From assembly GCA_031291645.1 (NCBI GenBank), contig JARLIQ010000058.1, positions 1 through 64,000 on the forward strand: DNA of 64,000 bases. Direction: 5' to 3'. This document shows positions 25,440 to 34,152 of the stretch, one piece after another. Source of the stretch: Caulobacteraceae bacterium (GTDB lineage: Bacteria; Pseudomonadota; Alphaproteobacteria; Caulobacterales; Caulobacteraceae). The translations under genes were made by a program, and so were the position numbers. Each line of letters starts with the position of its first letter. Positions within the stretch are counted from its first letter, which is position 1. The notes below the pieces were generated by a model. The model made no database searches. It was not told the origin of the DNA and saw nothing but the letters and a program-made list of their open reading frames with translations.

Positions 25440-27248
25440 ATGAGCGCCACCCTGGCTCCGCCGATCGCCGCGAAAACCGGTCCCAGGCCGGAGAGCGTCA
25501 ACCGGGCCTGGCTGCGGGCGCTGGAGCTGACGGCCCGGATCGAGCGCGCGCCCGACCGGATCCTGGCCAGCGTGGTCGAGGAGATGGCCGCCGCGCGGCC
25601 GCAGGCGCCGGCCCTCTTGTCGGACGAGGCTAGCCTGACCTATGGCGAGTTGGCCGCGCGCATGCGCCGCTACGCCCGCTGGGCCCTGGCCGAGGGCCTG
25701 GCCAAGGGCGAGCGCGTCGCCCTGATGGCGCCCAACCGGCCGGACTACATGGCCGCCTGGCTCGGCCTGACCAGCGTCGGGGTGGTCGTCGCCCTGATCA
25801 ACACCAACCTGCGGGGCGACGCCCTGGCGCACTGCCTGGGCGTGGCTGCGCCGCGCCGGGTGATCGCCGCGGCCGAGTTCGAGGCCGACGCGCTCGCCGC
25901 CGCCCAGCGCCTGGCCGACCCGCCGCCCGTCTGGGTCTCGGGCGAGGGCGCGCGGCTGGATTGGGCGCTCGCCGCGCTGCCGGACGCGCCGCTGTCGCCG
26001 GCCGAGCGCCGCGCCGTCACCGTGCGCGACCCGGCGCTGCTGATCTACACCTCGGGCGCCACGGGCCTGCCGAAGGCCGCGCGCGTCAGCCACCACCGGG
26101 TGATGAGCTGGAGCGGCTGGTTCGCCGGCATGCTGGACGCCCGGCCCGACGACCGGCTCTACGACTGCCTGCCGATGCACCACAGCGTCGGCGGGGTGGT
26201 GGCCACGGGCGCCATGCTGATCAAGGGCGGCGCGGTGGTCATCGCGCCCCGGTTCTCGGCGGGACGGTTCTGGGACGACGTCGTGCGCTGGGACTGCACC
26301 CTGTTCCAGTACATCGGCGAGCTGTGCCGCTACCTGCTCAAGGCGCCGGCCAGCCCCAACGAGCGCCGCCACCGCCTGCGGATGGTCTGCGGCAACGGCC
26401 TTCGCCCGGACGTGTGGCAGGCCTTCCAGGACCGCTTCGCCATCCCGCGCATCCTGGAGTTCTACGCGGCGACCGAGGGCAACTTCTCGCTCTACAACGT
26501 CGAGGGCCAGCCCGGCGCGATCGGCCGGGTGCCGGCCTTCATGGCCCATCGCTTTCCCGCCGCCATCGTGCGTTTCGACATCGCCGCCGGCGCGCCCGCG
26601 CGCGACGCGGCTGGCCGCTGTGTCCGCTGCGCCCCCGGCGAGGCGGGCGAGGCGATCGGCCGGATCAGCGGCGCGGGCGGCGATCCCGCCCACCGCTTCG
26701 AGGGCTACACCGACCCGGCCGAGAGCGAAAAGAAGGTGCTGCGCGACGTGTTCGAGCCGGGCGACGCCTGGCTGCGCACGGGCGACCTGATGCGCGCCGA
26801 CGAGAAGGGCTTCTTCTATTTCGTCGACCGGATCGGCGACACCTTCCGCTGGAAGGGCGAGAACGTGGCGACCGGCGAGGTGGCCGAGGTGGTCGCCGCC
26901 TGCCCGGGCGTCGCGGCGGTGAGCGTCTATGGCGTCCAGGTTCCCGGCTGCGACGGCCGGGCCGGCATGGCCGCGGTGGTCCCCGGCGAGGGCTTCGACC
27001 TCGCCGCCCTGCGCGCCCGCTTGGCCGACGCCCTGCCGGCCTATGCGCGGCCGCTGTTCATCCGCCTGGTGCGGGACCTGGCCGTCACCGAGACCTTCAA
27101 GCAGAAGAAGAGCGAGCTGGTCGCCGAGGCCTTCGACCCCGCCCGCGTGAGCGACCCGCTGTTCTTCGACGACGCCAGGGCCGGCGCCTATGTCCCGCTG
27201 GACGAGGCGCTGTTTGCGGCCATCGCCGCCGGCGACATACGGATCTAG
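25440..27248 (+). CDS. Long-chain/very-long-chain acyl-CoA synthetase (FadD/FATP-like)
   Basis: The 602-residue ANL-superfamily enzyme activates a fatty acid with ATP and CoA. The AMP-binding P-loop is LLIYTSGATGLPKAARVSH; motif A5 is EFYAATEGNFSL, typical of FATP-type synthetases; TGDLMRADEKGFFYFVDRIGDTFRWKGENVAT is the hinge and C-terminal region, and LAVTETFKQKK holds the catalytic Lys near the end. ATG 25440 gives the family N-terminus. It is divergent from metY and unrelated to it. No operon partner follows. Confidence 0.9.
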   Translation: MSATLAPPIAAKTGPRPESVNRAWLRALELTARIERAPDRILASVVEEMAAARPQAPALLSDEASLTYGELAARMRRYARWALAEGLAKGERVALMAPNRPDYMAAWLGLTSVGVVVALINTNLRGDALAHCLGVAAPRRVIAAAEFEADALAAAQRLADPPPVWVSGEGARLDWALAALPDAPLSPAERRAVTVRDPALLIYTSGATGLPKAARVSHHRVMSWSGWFAGMLDARPDDRLYDCLPMHHSVGGVVATGAMLIKGGAVVIAPRFSAGRFWDDVVRWDCTLFQYIGELCRYLLKAPASPNERRHRLRMVCGNGLRPDVWQAFQDRFAIPRILEFYAATEGNFSLYNVEGQPGAIGRVPAFMAHRFPAAIVRFDIAAGAPARDAAGRCVRCAPGEAGEAIGRISGAGGDPAHRFEGYTDPAESEKKVLRDVFEPGDAWLRTGDLMRADEKGFFYFVDRIGDTFRWKGENVATGEVAEVVAACPGVAAVSVYGVQVPGCDGRAGMAAVVPGEGFDLAALRARLADALPAYARPLFIRLVRDLAVTETFKQKKSELVAEAFDPARVSDPLFFDDARAGAYVPLDEALFAAIAAGDIRI

Positions 27249-27252
27249 CGCC

Positions 27253-28347
27253 CTACGCCTCGGCCGCCGCGGCCTCCGGGAACAGCCCGGCCAGGCCCTC
27301 GCGGCTCGCCGCGCAGACGCCGCGTTCGGTGATGATGGCGGTGACCAGCCGCGCGGGCGTCACGTCGAAGGCGAAGTTGGCCGCGCGGCCGCCTTCCGGC
27401 GTCAGGCGCACGGTGACAGCTTCGCCGGAGGGGGCCAGGCCAGTGATGTGGGTCACCTCGGCCTCGTCGCGCTCCTCGATCGGGATCGCGCGGCCGCTGG
27501 CCAGCCGCCAGTCGATCGTCGAGGCGGGCAGGGCGGCGTAGAAGGGCACGGCGTTGTCGTGCGCGGCCAGGGCCTTCAGATAGGTGCCGATCTTGTTGCA
27601 GACGTCGCCGTTGGCCGCGCAGCGGTCCGAGCCGACGATGCACAGGTCCACCCGCCCGTGCTGCATCAGGTGGCCGCCGGCGTTGTCGGCGATGACGGTG
27701 TAGGGCACGCCGTGGCGCTGCAGCTCCCAGGCCGTCAGCGCGGCGCCCTGGTTGCGCGGGCGGGTCTCGTCGACCCAGACGTGGACCGGCACGCCGGCGT
27801 CGTGGGCGCGGTAGATCGGCGCCAGGGCCGTGCCCCAGTCGACCGTCGCCAGCCAGCCGGCGTTGCAGTGGGTGAGGACGTTGACCGTCCGCCGGCCATC
27901 CCAGGCCTTGCGGATCAGGGCCTCGCCATGGCGGCCGATGGCCTCGCAGGCCGCGACGTCCTCGTCGCAGATCCGCGCGGCGGCGGCGTAGGCCGCCTCG
28001 GCCCGGCCCGCGGGCGCGATCGGCGCCAGGTCGCGCTGCATCGCCTCGACCGCCCAGCGCAGGTTGACCGCGGTCGGCCGGGTCGCGACCAGCCGGGCCG
28101 CCGCCGCCGCCAGGCCCTCGTCCGAGGCGTCCTCCCGGGCCGCCAGCGCCATGCCGTAGGCGGCCGTCGCCCCGATCAGCGGCGCGCCGCGCACCACCAT
28201 GGTCGAGATCGCCCGCGCGGCCTCGTCGGAGGTCGCCAGCGCCAGGGTGCGGAAGGCGTGGGGCAGGGCGGTCTGGTCGATCACCTCGACCGTATGGCCG
28301 TCCTCGGCCAGCCAGATGGTGCGGTAGGGAACGCCGTCGATCTGCAT
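27253..28347 (-). CDS. mtnA: S-methyl-5-thioribose-1-phosphate isomerase
   Basis: The 364-residue enzyme isomerises methylthioribose-1-phosphate to methylthioribulose-1-phosphate in methionine salvage. The catalytic pair is present: Cys161 in [11 protein letters not shown] and Asp241 in [12 protein letters not shown], one residue off B. subtilis MtnA (Cys160, Asp240). [13 protein letters not shown] is the sugar-phosphate-binding N-terminal motif. The stop converges on the acyl-CoA synthetase gene with a 4-bp gap. No other mtn gene is in the window. Confidence 0.95.
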   Translation of the reverse strand: MQIDGVPYRTIWLAEDGHTVEVIDQTALPHAFRTLALATSDEAARAISTMVVRGAPLIGATAAYGMALAAREDASDEGLAAAAARLVATRPTAVNLRWAVEAMQRDLAPIAPAGRAEAAYAAAARICDEDVAACEAIGRHGEALIRKAWDGRRTVNVLTHCNAGWLATVDWGTALAPIYRAHDAGVPVHVWVDETRPRNQGAALTAWELQRHGVPYTVIADNAGGHLMQHGRVDLCIVGSDRCAANGDVCNKIGTYLKALAAHDNAVPFYAALPASTIDWRLASGRAIPIEERDEAEVTHITGLAPSGEAVTVRLTPEGGRAANFAFDVTPARLVTAIITERGVCAASREGLAGLFPEAAAAEA

Positions 28348-28394
28348 GGCCGTTTCAATAGTCGCGCCGGCGCGGGCTGATAAGCCGCTATCGT

Positions 28395-29318
28395 TCAGGC
28401 CAGGGTCTGGGCGATCTCGGCCCCGATCGCGGCCAGGGCCTCGGCGGCGTAGGGGATCGGCCGGGGCAGGGCGTAGAAATAGTGGATCATGCCCGCGTGC
28501 CGCGTCTGGCGCACCGCGATCCCGGCCTCGGCGAGCCGCCGGGCGTAGGCCTCGCCCTCGTCGCGGAACGGGTCGTACGCGGCGGTGTGGATCAGGGCCG
28601 GCGGCCCGGCGAGGCGCGGGACCAGGCCCGGCGACAGCCTGGGGTCGCCCAGGTCGGGGGCCGGTCCGGCGTAGTCCGCCAGGTCGGCCGCCAGCGCAGC
28701 CGCGTCCAGGAAGTAGCCGTCGGCGAACTCCCGGCGCGAGACGCTGTCCTCGGCCAGGTTCAGGATGGGACAGATCAGCGCCTGCAGCGCGATCGGCGGC
28801 GCCTGCGGGCTCTGCGCCACCGCCGCGGCCAGGCCGCCGCCCGCGCTGTCGCCGGCGACGACCAGGCGGGCCGTATCGAGGCCCTGCGCCGCCCCCTCGG
28901 CCGCGATCCAGCGTGCGGCGGCCAGGGCGTCCTCATAGGCGGCGGGGAAGGGGTGCTCGGGCGCCAGCCGGTAGTCCGCGGCCAGCACCGCCGCGCCCGA
29001 GCCGAGCGTCAGGCGCCGGCAGACCCCGTCGTGGGTGTCCAGCCCGCCCGCGACCCAGCCGCCGCCGTGAAGGTAGAGGATGACGGGCGACGCGCCCGCC
29101 CCGGTCCGCCCGCCCGGCGAGTAGAGCCGCATCCCGATCGGCCCGCCGGGGCCGGGGATGTCGAAGTCCCGCGTCTCCACCGTCCCGTCCGGCGTCGCCT
29201 CGGCCAGCTCGGCCAGGGTCTGGAGCGCGCGGCGGCGGCCTTCGGGCGTGCGCGGGCCGGCGGCGCCGGCGGACGCCAGCATCCTCAGGAGCCGCTGGGC
29301 GCCGCGGTCGAGGGGCAT
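28395..29318 (-). CDS. Alpha/beta hydrolase of the hormone-sensitive-lipase family (family IV esterase)
   Basis: The 307-residue enzyme has the HGGGW oxyanion-hole motif at 84-88, the nucleophile Ser158 in VAGDSAGGG, an Asp in [11 protein letters not shown] and a His in HAGMIHYFY, completing the catalytic triad. It lacks a signal peptide and should be cytosolic. It hydrolyses short-chain esters in known relatives. It lies 19 bp downstream of the small carrier-protein gene on the same strand, so it may be cotranscribed with it and could release an acyl or aminoacyl group from that carrier. The link is inference. Confidence 0.88.
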   Translation of the reverse strand: MPLDRGAQRLLRMLASAGAAGPRTPEGRRRALQTLAELAEATPDGTVETRDFDIPGPGGPIGMRLYSPGGRTGAGASPVILYLHGGGWVAGGLDTHDGVCRRLTLGSGAAVLAADYRLAPEHPFPAAYEDALAAARWIAAEGAAQGLDTARLVVAGDSAGGGLAAAVAQSPQAPPIALQALICPILNLAEDSVSRREFADGYFLDAAALAADLADYAGPAPDLGDPRLSPGLVPRLAGPPALIHTAAYDPFRDEGEAYARRLAEAGIAVRQTRHAGMIHYFYALPRPIPYAAEALAAIGAEIAQTLA

Positions 29319-29337
29319 CGGGTCCCGCGCCGGGACG

Positions 29338-29604
29338 TCAGGCGGCCAGGGCGAGCCGGTCGACCAGCCGCTCGATCGCCGCGACCGACCGGAAGTTCTC
29401 GGGCGTCATCTGGGCCTGGGGGATCTCCAGGTCGAACTCGGCTTCGACCGCCAGCATCAGGTTGACCATGTCCAGTGAGGTCAGGCCGGCCTCGTGCAGC
29501 GGCTGGGTCACGTCCAGCGGGCCCCTGAAATCCCGTTTGGTCAGCAGCGTCCGCACGATGGCGCAGATGCGCCCGTTGCTCGTGGTCAGCGACCCGTCGG
29601 CCAT
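29338..29604 (-). CDS. Acyl/aminoacyl carrier protein
   Basis: The 88-residue acidic four-helix protein has the phosphopantetheine attachment Ser43 in AGLTSLDMVNLML; Asp precedes neither side as in DSL, but the LTS form followed by NLML is what I recall of carrier proteins served by amino acid:CP ligases. The second half (EAEFDLEIPQAQMTPENFRSV) has the typical recognition helix and MTPENF turn. It is divergent from the dehydrogenase and ligase genes across an AT-rich region, which makes it the likely acceptor of the aminoacyl group. Confidence 0.88.
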   Translation of the reverse strand: MADGSLTTSNGRICAIVRTLLTKRDFRGPLDVTQPLHEAGLTSLDMVNLMLAVEAEFDLEIPQAQMTPENFRSVAAIERLVDRLALAA

Positions 29605-29942
29605 TTTTCATCGCTCCTTCGACGCCCGCCGGCCCCTGGCTGGCTGTGGCGCCCGTCTTGCACAAAGGGGGCTGTCTGGCGCCTGTGGCAGGGCGAAATG
29701 AAGCAATGGAGTGCGACATATATCGATCGGGTCGAATAGTAAAGTAGAAATTACTATAAATGCATCGTCGATATGGTTGCCGTGGTGTTAATGTAAAAGT
29801 CGAAATACATGTGTTGACTGTGTAATTCGAAAGATAACCCTGGCCAATATCGGCGTTTGATCGGCTTTGTACCTTGACCGCGGGACGAGTCGGACCTGTT
29901 CGCGCCGAACTAGGCCTCAAGTCGAAAGGGCAAGGCCGCCTC
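29605..29942. other. AT-rich divergent intergenic region
   Basis: This 338-bp gap holds no gene. About 29695-29860 is clearly richer in A and T than the rest of the window and contains a 7-bp-arm palindrome and a GTTGACTG hexamer-like element (near 29812). It must carry the promoters for the carrier-protein gene leftwards and the dehydrogenase gene rightwards. Confidence 0.6.
29736..29757. promoter_or_regulatory. Palindromic operator candidate
   Basis: ATAGTAA and TTACTAT, perfect 7-bp arms with an 8-bp spacer, sit in the middle of the AT-rich divergent region. The size suits a dimeric regulator controlling both the carrier-protein gene and the dehydrogenase-ligase operon. Confidence 0.45.
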
Positions 29943-31184
29943 ATGACCGTACACGACCTCAGGACCGCCACGACCCAGACCGCCCGCGCCACGCTGGCGG
30001 CCGTTCCCGGCGTGCCAAATTGGCGCGAGGACGACATCCTCACCCGCGCGCGGCGCGTGGCGGCCGTCGCGGCGCAGCACGCCGACGCCGTCGACCGCGA
30101 GGCGCGCTTCCCTGCGGAAGCCATCGCCGCGGCCAAGGCCGAGGGGCTGATGGGCGTCCTGGCGCCGGCGGCCCTGGGCGGGGAGGGCGCGAGCCACGGC
30201 GAGGTGGTCGAGGTCTGCTACCTGCTCGGCCAGGCCTGCGCCTCGGCGGCGATGATCTACGCCATGCACCAGGTCAAGGCGGCCTGCGTGGTCCGCCACG
30301 GCCTGGGCAGCCACTGGCACGAGGCCTTCATCCGCCGGATGGTCGCCGACCAGCTTCTGCTCGCCTCCTCGACGACCGAGGGCCGGGCCGGCGGCAATGT
30401 CCGCTCCAGCGCCGCGCCCGTGACCTACGCCGGCGGCCGCATCGGGCTCGAGCGCGACGCCAGCGTGATCTCCTACGGGCTGGAGGCCGACGCCCTGGTC
30501 ACCACCGCCCGCCGCGCCGCGGACGCCGCGCCGTCCGACCAGGTGCTGCTGATCCTGGACAAGGCCGACTACACCCTGACCCTGACCCGCACCTGGGAGA
30601 CGCTGGGCATGCGCGGCACGGCCAGCACCGGCTTCGCGCTCAAGGCCGACGCCGACGTCGCCCAGATCATGCCCCAGCCCTACGAGGCCATCCACGCCCA
30701 GAGCATGGTGCCGGCCGCCCACCTGTTCTGGGGCGCGGCCTGGGCCGGGGTGGCGGCCAGCGCCACCGAGCGCGCCCGCCGCTTCATCCGCAAGGCCGCC
30801 CGCGGCGCCGGCGGCCAGCTTCCGCCCGCGGCCGGTTACCTGACCAAGGCGATGGCCTCGCTGCGCGCGCTGCGCGCCCTGCTCGCGGGCGTGCTGGAGC
30901 GTTACGAGGCCATCCAGGACGACCCCGAGGCCCTGGCCGCGCTGGACTTCCAGAGCGCCGTCAACCTGCTCAAGGTCGACGTGTCCGAACTGGCGGTCGA
31001 GACGGTCACCGCCGCCATGCGCGCCACCGGGCTGTCCGGCTATCGCAACGACAGCGAGGCCAGCCTGGGCCGGCACCTGCGCGACGTCCTCTCGGCCCCG
31101 ATCATGATCAACAACGACCGGATCCTGACCAATCTCGCGGCCGCCAGCCTGGTCGCCGACCTTCCCCAATCGATCCGCAACTGA
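29943..31184 (+). CDS. Acyl-CoA dehydrogenase family protein linked to aminoacyl-carrier system
   Basis: The 413-residue flavoprotein has acyl-CoA dehydrogenase topology: helical N-terminal domain (FPAEAIAAAKAEGLMGVLAPAALGG), middle beta domain (LLLASSTTEGRAGGN, TWETLGMRGTASTGF) and helical C-terminus. Start ATG 29943; an upstream in-frame start at 29874 adds 23 non-conserved residues. Since it lies 8 bp before an amino acid:carrier-protein ligase, its substrate may be an aminoacyl group on the carrier protein, which it would oxidise at C-alpha/C-beta. That role is inference. The usual catalytic Glu cannot be placed with certainty from sequence alone. Confidence 0.85.
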   Translation: MTVHDLRTATTQTARATLAAVPGVPNWREDDILTRARRVAAVAAQHADAVDREARFPAEAIAAAKAEGLMGVLAPAALGGEGASHGEVVEVCYLLGQACASAAMIYAMHQVKAACVVRHGLGSHWHEAFIRRMVADQLLLASSTTEGRAGGNVRSSAAPVTYAGGRIGLERDASVISYGLEADALVTTARRAADAAPSDQVLLILDKADYTLTLTRTWETLGMRGTASTGFALKADADVAQIMPQPYEAIHAQSMVPAAHLFWGAAWAGVAASATERARRFIRKAARGAGGQLPPAAGYLTKAMASLRALRALLAGVLERYEAIQDDPEALAALDFQSAVNLLKVDVSELAVETVTAAMRATGLSGYRNDSEASLGRHLRDVLSAPIMINNDRILTNLAAASLVADLPQSIRN

Positions 31185-31192
31185 GGGAACCG

Positions 31193-32119
31193 ATGCCCGC
31201 CATCGCCAAGTTCGTCGAAGACGCCGGCGACGATCGCCTCGCCGATCTCGCCCGCACCCTGTTCCGCCCCAGCGGCGTCGACGGGGTCTACGCCCGCACC
31301 GGCCTCTATGAGGGCGTGGTCGAGGCCCTGGCCGCCCTGATCTCGTCCCATCGCCCGGCCGATGCGGAGGTCTTCCGCTTTCCCCCGGTGATGAGCCGCA
31401 GGCAGCTGGAAAAGCACGGCTATCTCAAGAGCTTCCCCAACCTCCTGGGCTGCGTCAGCTGCCTCGGCGGCTCCGAGCGCGAGATCCGCGCCGTGGTCGA
31501 CCGGTTCGAGGACGGCGGCGAATGGACCAGCGCCCTGGGCGCGGCCGACCTCGTGCTCAGCCCGGCGGCCTGCTACCCGGTCTACCCGATCGCCGCCGAG
31601 CGCGGCCCGGTCCCGGCCGGCGGCCTGACCTTCGACGTGGCCAGCGACTGCTTCCGCCACGAGCCGTCGCGCGACATCGACCGCTTCCAGTCGTTCCGCA
31701 TGCGCGAATACGTCCGCATCGGCGCGCCGGAGGACATCCAGGCCTTCCGCGCCGACTGGATCGAGCGGGCCAAGGGCATCGCCGACCGGCTGGGCCTGCC
31801 GTACCGCGTCGACCTCGCCAGCGACCCCTTCTTCGGCCGCGGCGGCCAGATCGTGGCGATCAGCCAGATCCAGCAGGAGCTGAAGTTCGAACTGCTGGTC
31901 CCGGTGCGCTCGGAAGAGGCGCCGACCGCCTGCATGAGCTTCAACTACCACCGCGAACACTTCGGCCACACCTGGGGCCTGACCATGGCCGACGGCGCCC
32001 TGGCCCACACCGGCTGCGTCGCCTTCGGCATGGATCGCCTGGCCGTGGCCTTGTTCGCGACGCACGGAACGGACGTCGGCGCCTGGCCACAAGGCGTGCG
32101 GGACGCGCTGCGGCTCTAA
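31193..32119 (+). CDS. Amino acid--[acyl-carrier-protein] ligase (class II aaRS-like)
   Basis: The 308-residue protein is homologous to the catalytic core of class II seryl-tRNA synthetases but lacks a tRNA-binding arm. Motif 2 is DCFRHEP...FRMREYV and motif 3 is GCVAFGMDRLAVALF. Cys127, Glu172 and Cys275 lie at the spacing of the zinc ligands of Bradyrhizobium Bll0957 (Cys131, Glu176, Cys279, from memory). The studied enzymes adenylate Gly or Ala and load it onto the phosphopantetheine arm of a small carrier protein. The 88-residue carrier protein gene is divergent nearby. The stop overlaps that of the convergent methyltransferase gene by 4 bp. Confidence 0.9.
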   Translation: MPAIAKFVEDAGDDRLADLARTLFRPSGVDGVYARTGLYEGVVEALAALISSHRPADAEVFRFPPVMSRRQLEKHGYLKSFPNLLGCVSCLGGSEREIRAVVDRFEDGGEWTSALGAADLVLSPAACYPVYPIAAERGPVPAGGLTFDVASDCFRHEPSRDIDRFQSFRMREYVRIGAPEDIQAFRADWIERAKGIADRLGLPYRVDLASDPFFGRGGQIVAISQIQQELKFELLVPVRSEEAPTACMSFNYHREHFGHTWGLTMADGALAHTGCVAFGMDRLAVALFATHGTDVGAWPQGVRDALRL

Positions 32120-32745
32120 CCCTTTCGTCCCACCACGGCGATCAGCGGATCGCTGGCGCCGCCCGGGACCAGCGGTTCGACCCGCACCTCGTCGAAGCCG
32201 GCCCGGCGCAGGTAGAGGTCGACCAGCCGGGCGTGGCCGGCGTCGTCCAGGGCCAGCCAGACCGCCACCGCCTTGGTCGGGAAGCAGCGGTTGGAGAAGC
32301 TGACCACCACCGGCGCGCCGGGCTTCAGCGCCCGCGCCACCTCGCGCAGCACCGCCGCGGGGCGCTCCAGGTACTGGATGCCGACGCAGATCATCGCCGC
32401 GTCCAGGCTGGCGTCGGCCAGCGGCAGGACCGGGTCCCGGTTCAGGTCCTGGACGAACCGGCGCGTCAGCCGCGGGTTGGCCGCCAGTTCCTCGGCGTTC
32501 ATGCCGTGGCCGATCACCTCGGCGTAGGCGACGTCCTCGGGCAGGTGGCTCACCCAGCTGCTCATCAGGTCGAGCACGACCCCGCCCGCCGGCAGGACCT
32601 GGCGGTAGAAGCCGGTCAGCGCCGCGATCGCCGTTTCGTCGATGTGGGTCACCAGGCGCGGCTCGGCGTAGAAATCGAGGTCGTCGCCCCGATCCTCCTT
32701 GGCGAAGGCCGAGGGCGGTAATTCGGGCATGTCGGCGCTCGCCAT
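32116..32745 (-). CDS. Class I SAM-dependent methyltransferase-like protein
   Basis: The 209-residue protein has a Rossmann-like SAM-binding start (GGVVLDLMSSWVSHLP), an acidic loop after strand 2 and the PLADASLDAAMICVGIQYL motif IV region typical of Methyltransf_11 enzymes. The start at 32745 follows AAAGAG; a longer form from 32766 is possible. Substrate unknown. It is convergent with the ligase and divergent from the SDR gene, with no clear operon partner. Confidence 0.8.
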   Translation of the reverse strand: MASADMPELPPSAFAKEDRGDDLDFYAEPRLVTHIDETAIAALTGFYRQVLPAGGVVLDLMSSWVSHLPEDVAYAEVIGHGMNAEELAANPRLTRRFVQDLNRDPVLPLADASLDAAMICVGIQYLERPAAVLREVARALKPGAPVVVSFSNRCFPTKAVAVWLALDDAGHARLVDLYLRRAGFDEVRVEPLVPGGASDPLIAVVGRKG

Positions 32746-32828
32746 GACGCTCTTTCGGTTGCGCATCGTCAGGTGATCAGCGAACACCAATGAAAGCCCG
32801 CGAACCAGGGCCAATCGGGAGACGGCGG

Positions 32829-33596
32829 ATGACGGGACGGGTTGCGGGCAAGGTCGCGGTGATCACCGGGGCGGCTTCGGGGCTGGGCGCGGAGAGCGCG
32901 CGGCGGCTGGCGCGCGAGGGCGCCGCGCTGGTGCTGAGCGACCTGGCGGCCGACGCCGGCGAGGCCCTGGCCGAGGCGATCGCGGGAACTGGCGCCGAGG
33001 CGGTCTTCGTCACCCACGACGTCGCCGACGAAGCCCAGTGGGCCGCGGTGGTCAAGACCGCCGTCGACCGGTTCGGCCGCATCGACGTGCTGGTCAACAG
33101 CGCCGGCGTCGGCGCGGGCGAGCCGCTGATGGAGATGACGCTGGAAAGCTGGCGGCGGATCCTGTCGATCAACCTCGACGGGACCTTCCTCGGCATGCGG
33201 GCGGTCGCGCCGGTCATGGCCCAGGGCGGCGGCGGGTCGATCATCAACCTCTCGTCCATCCTGGGGAAGGTCGGCCAGCCGGGCGCGGCGGCCTATTGCG
33301 CGTCCAAGGGCGGGGTCCTGATGCTGAGCAAGGCCGCGGCGCTGGAGTGGGCGCCGGCCGGCATCCGGGTCAATTCGGTGCACCCGGGCTATATCGACAC
33401 CCCCATGGTCTCCGGCGCGATCCAGCGGTCGGAGAACGGCAACGAACTGCGCGACCTTCTGATATCGCGCCACGCCCTGGGCCGGCTGGGCGTCCCGCGC
33501 GAGATCGCCGACGGGATCGTGTTCCTGGCCTCGGACGAATCCAGCTTCATGACCGGCTCCGAGCTGGTGATCGACGGCGGCTACACGGCCGCATAG
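32829..33596 (+). CDS. SDR-family oxidoreductase
   Basis: This 255-residue classical short-chain dehydrogenase has the NAD(P)-binding TGAASGLG at 13-20, NSAGVG after strand 4, catalytic Ser142/143, Tyr156 and Lys160 (YCASK), and the C-terminal SFMTGSELVIDGGYTA. Asp38 after strand 2 suggests NAD rather than NADP. ATG 32829 follows GGGAGACGGCGG. Substrate unknown. It precedes the small-protein/deacylase operon by 80 bp and could be part of it. Confidence 0.9.
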   Translation: MTGRVAGKVAVITGAASGLGAESARRLAREGAALVLSDLAADAGEALAEAIAGTGAEAVFVTHDVADEAQWAAVVKTAVDRFGRIDVLVNSAGVGAGEPLMEMTLESWRRILSINLDGTFLGMRAVAPVMAQGGGGSIINLSSILGKVGQPGAAAYCASKGGVLMLSKAAALEWAPAGIRVNSVHPGYIDTPMVSGAIQRSENGNELRDLLISRHALGRLGVPREIADGIVFLASDESSFMTGSELVIDGGYTAA

Positions 33597-33676
33597 CCGC
33601 GCCGGCCGGGCGTCCGCTTTCGGCGATCGCGCGCTTGCGAACGATTCTCGTTGATTGACGCGGCGACAGGGGTCCG

Positions 33677-33928
33677 ATGATCCTCGGACAACGACAAGGG
33701 CCTCGGGAGGACCCGGCCGCCATGAGCCTTTCGCCGCAACGCCGGTTCGTCACGCCCGAACCGGACGAGAGCATCGAGCAACTCGCCGAGCGCGCCCTGC
33801 CGGGCGAGCCGGTCGCCGCCGCGGTCGACCGGATCAAGAGCTGGAACCTGCACATCTTCGCCATGCGCCGGCCGCCGGGCTTGCTGCTGGGCGGCGACGT
33901 GGTGTTCGTCGAGCCGCCGCGCCGATGA
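33677..33928 (+). CDS. Small protein of unknown function, translationally coupled to the next gene
   Basis: The 83-residue (or 68-residue from ATG 33722) soluble protein has no recognised domain. Features are an acidic PEPDESIEQLAERAL helix, IKSWNLHIFAMRRPPG in the middle and GGDVVFVEPPRR at the end. An AGGGG precedes ATG 33677, and GGGAGG precedes 33722. Its TGA overlaps the next ATG (ATGA). The tight chain with a second small gene and an N-acyl-D-amino-acid deacylase suggests a shared function, perhaps as accessory subunits. Confidence 0.65.
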   Translation: MILGQRQGPREDPAAMSLSPQRRFVTPEPDESIEQLAERALPGEPVAAAVDRIKSWNLHIFAMRRPPGLLLGGDVVFVEPPRR

Positions 33929-34152
33929 ACGCCCAGGTCCAGGCGGAGGCGGTGATCGTGGGGGCCGAGATCGGCGCCGGCCACGACGGCGCGGCCGAGT
34001 TGGTCCTGACGCTGCGCTACGAGAACGGCGCGACCGCCCCGGTGGTGCTCGACGCCGAGACCGGATTTTCCCTCATGCGCAATTGCGGCGCGGAGAGCCT
34101 GGCGGACCTCGCCGGGCAGTCCTGGCGCAACCTATTGGAAGGACTGGAATGA
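33925..34152 (+). CDS. Second small protein coupled to the D-aminoacylase gene
   Basis: The 75-residue protein consists largely of two beta-strand-rich stretches (VQAEAVIVGAEIGAG, AAELVLTLRYENGATAPVVL) and a short C-terminal helix (GQSWRNLLEGLE). There is no signal peptide or known motif. It begins with ATGA overlap on the previous small gene and ends with ATGATG overlap on the deacylase start, so all three are cotranslated. Function unknown. Confidence 0.65.
   Translation: MNAQVQAEAVIVGAEIGAGHDGAAELVLTLRYENGATAPVVLDAETGFSLMRNCGAESLADLAGQSWRNLLEGLE

Noticed and set aside
32790..32828. Upstream ATG for the SDR gene
   Set aside because: It adds 13 residues of no similarity before the usual SDR start; ATG 32829 has the better ribosome-binding site.
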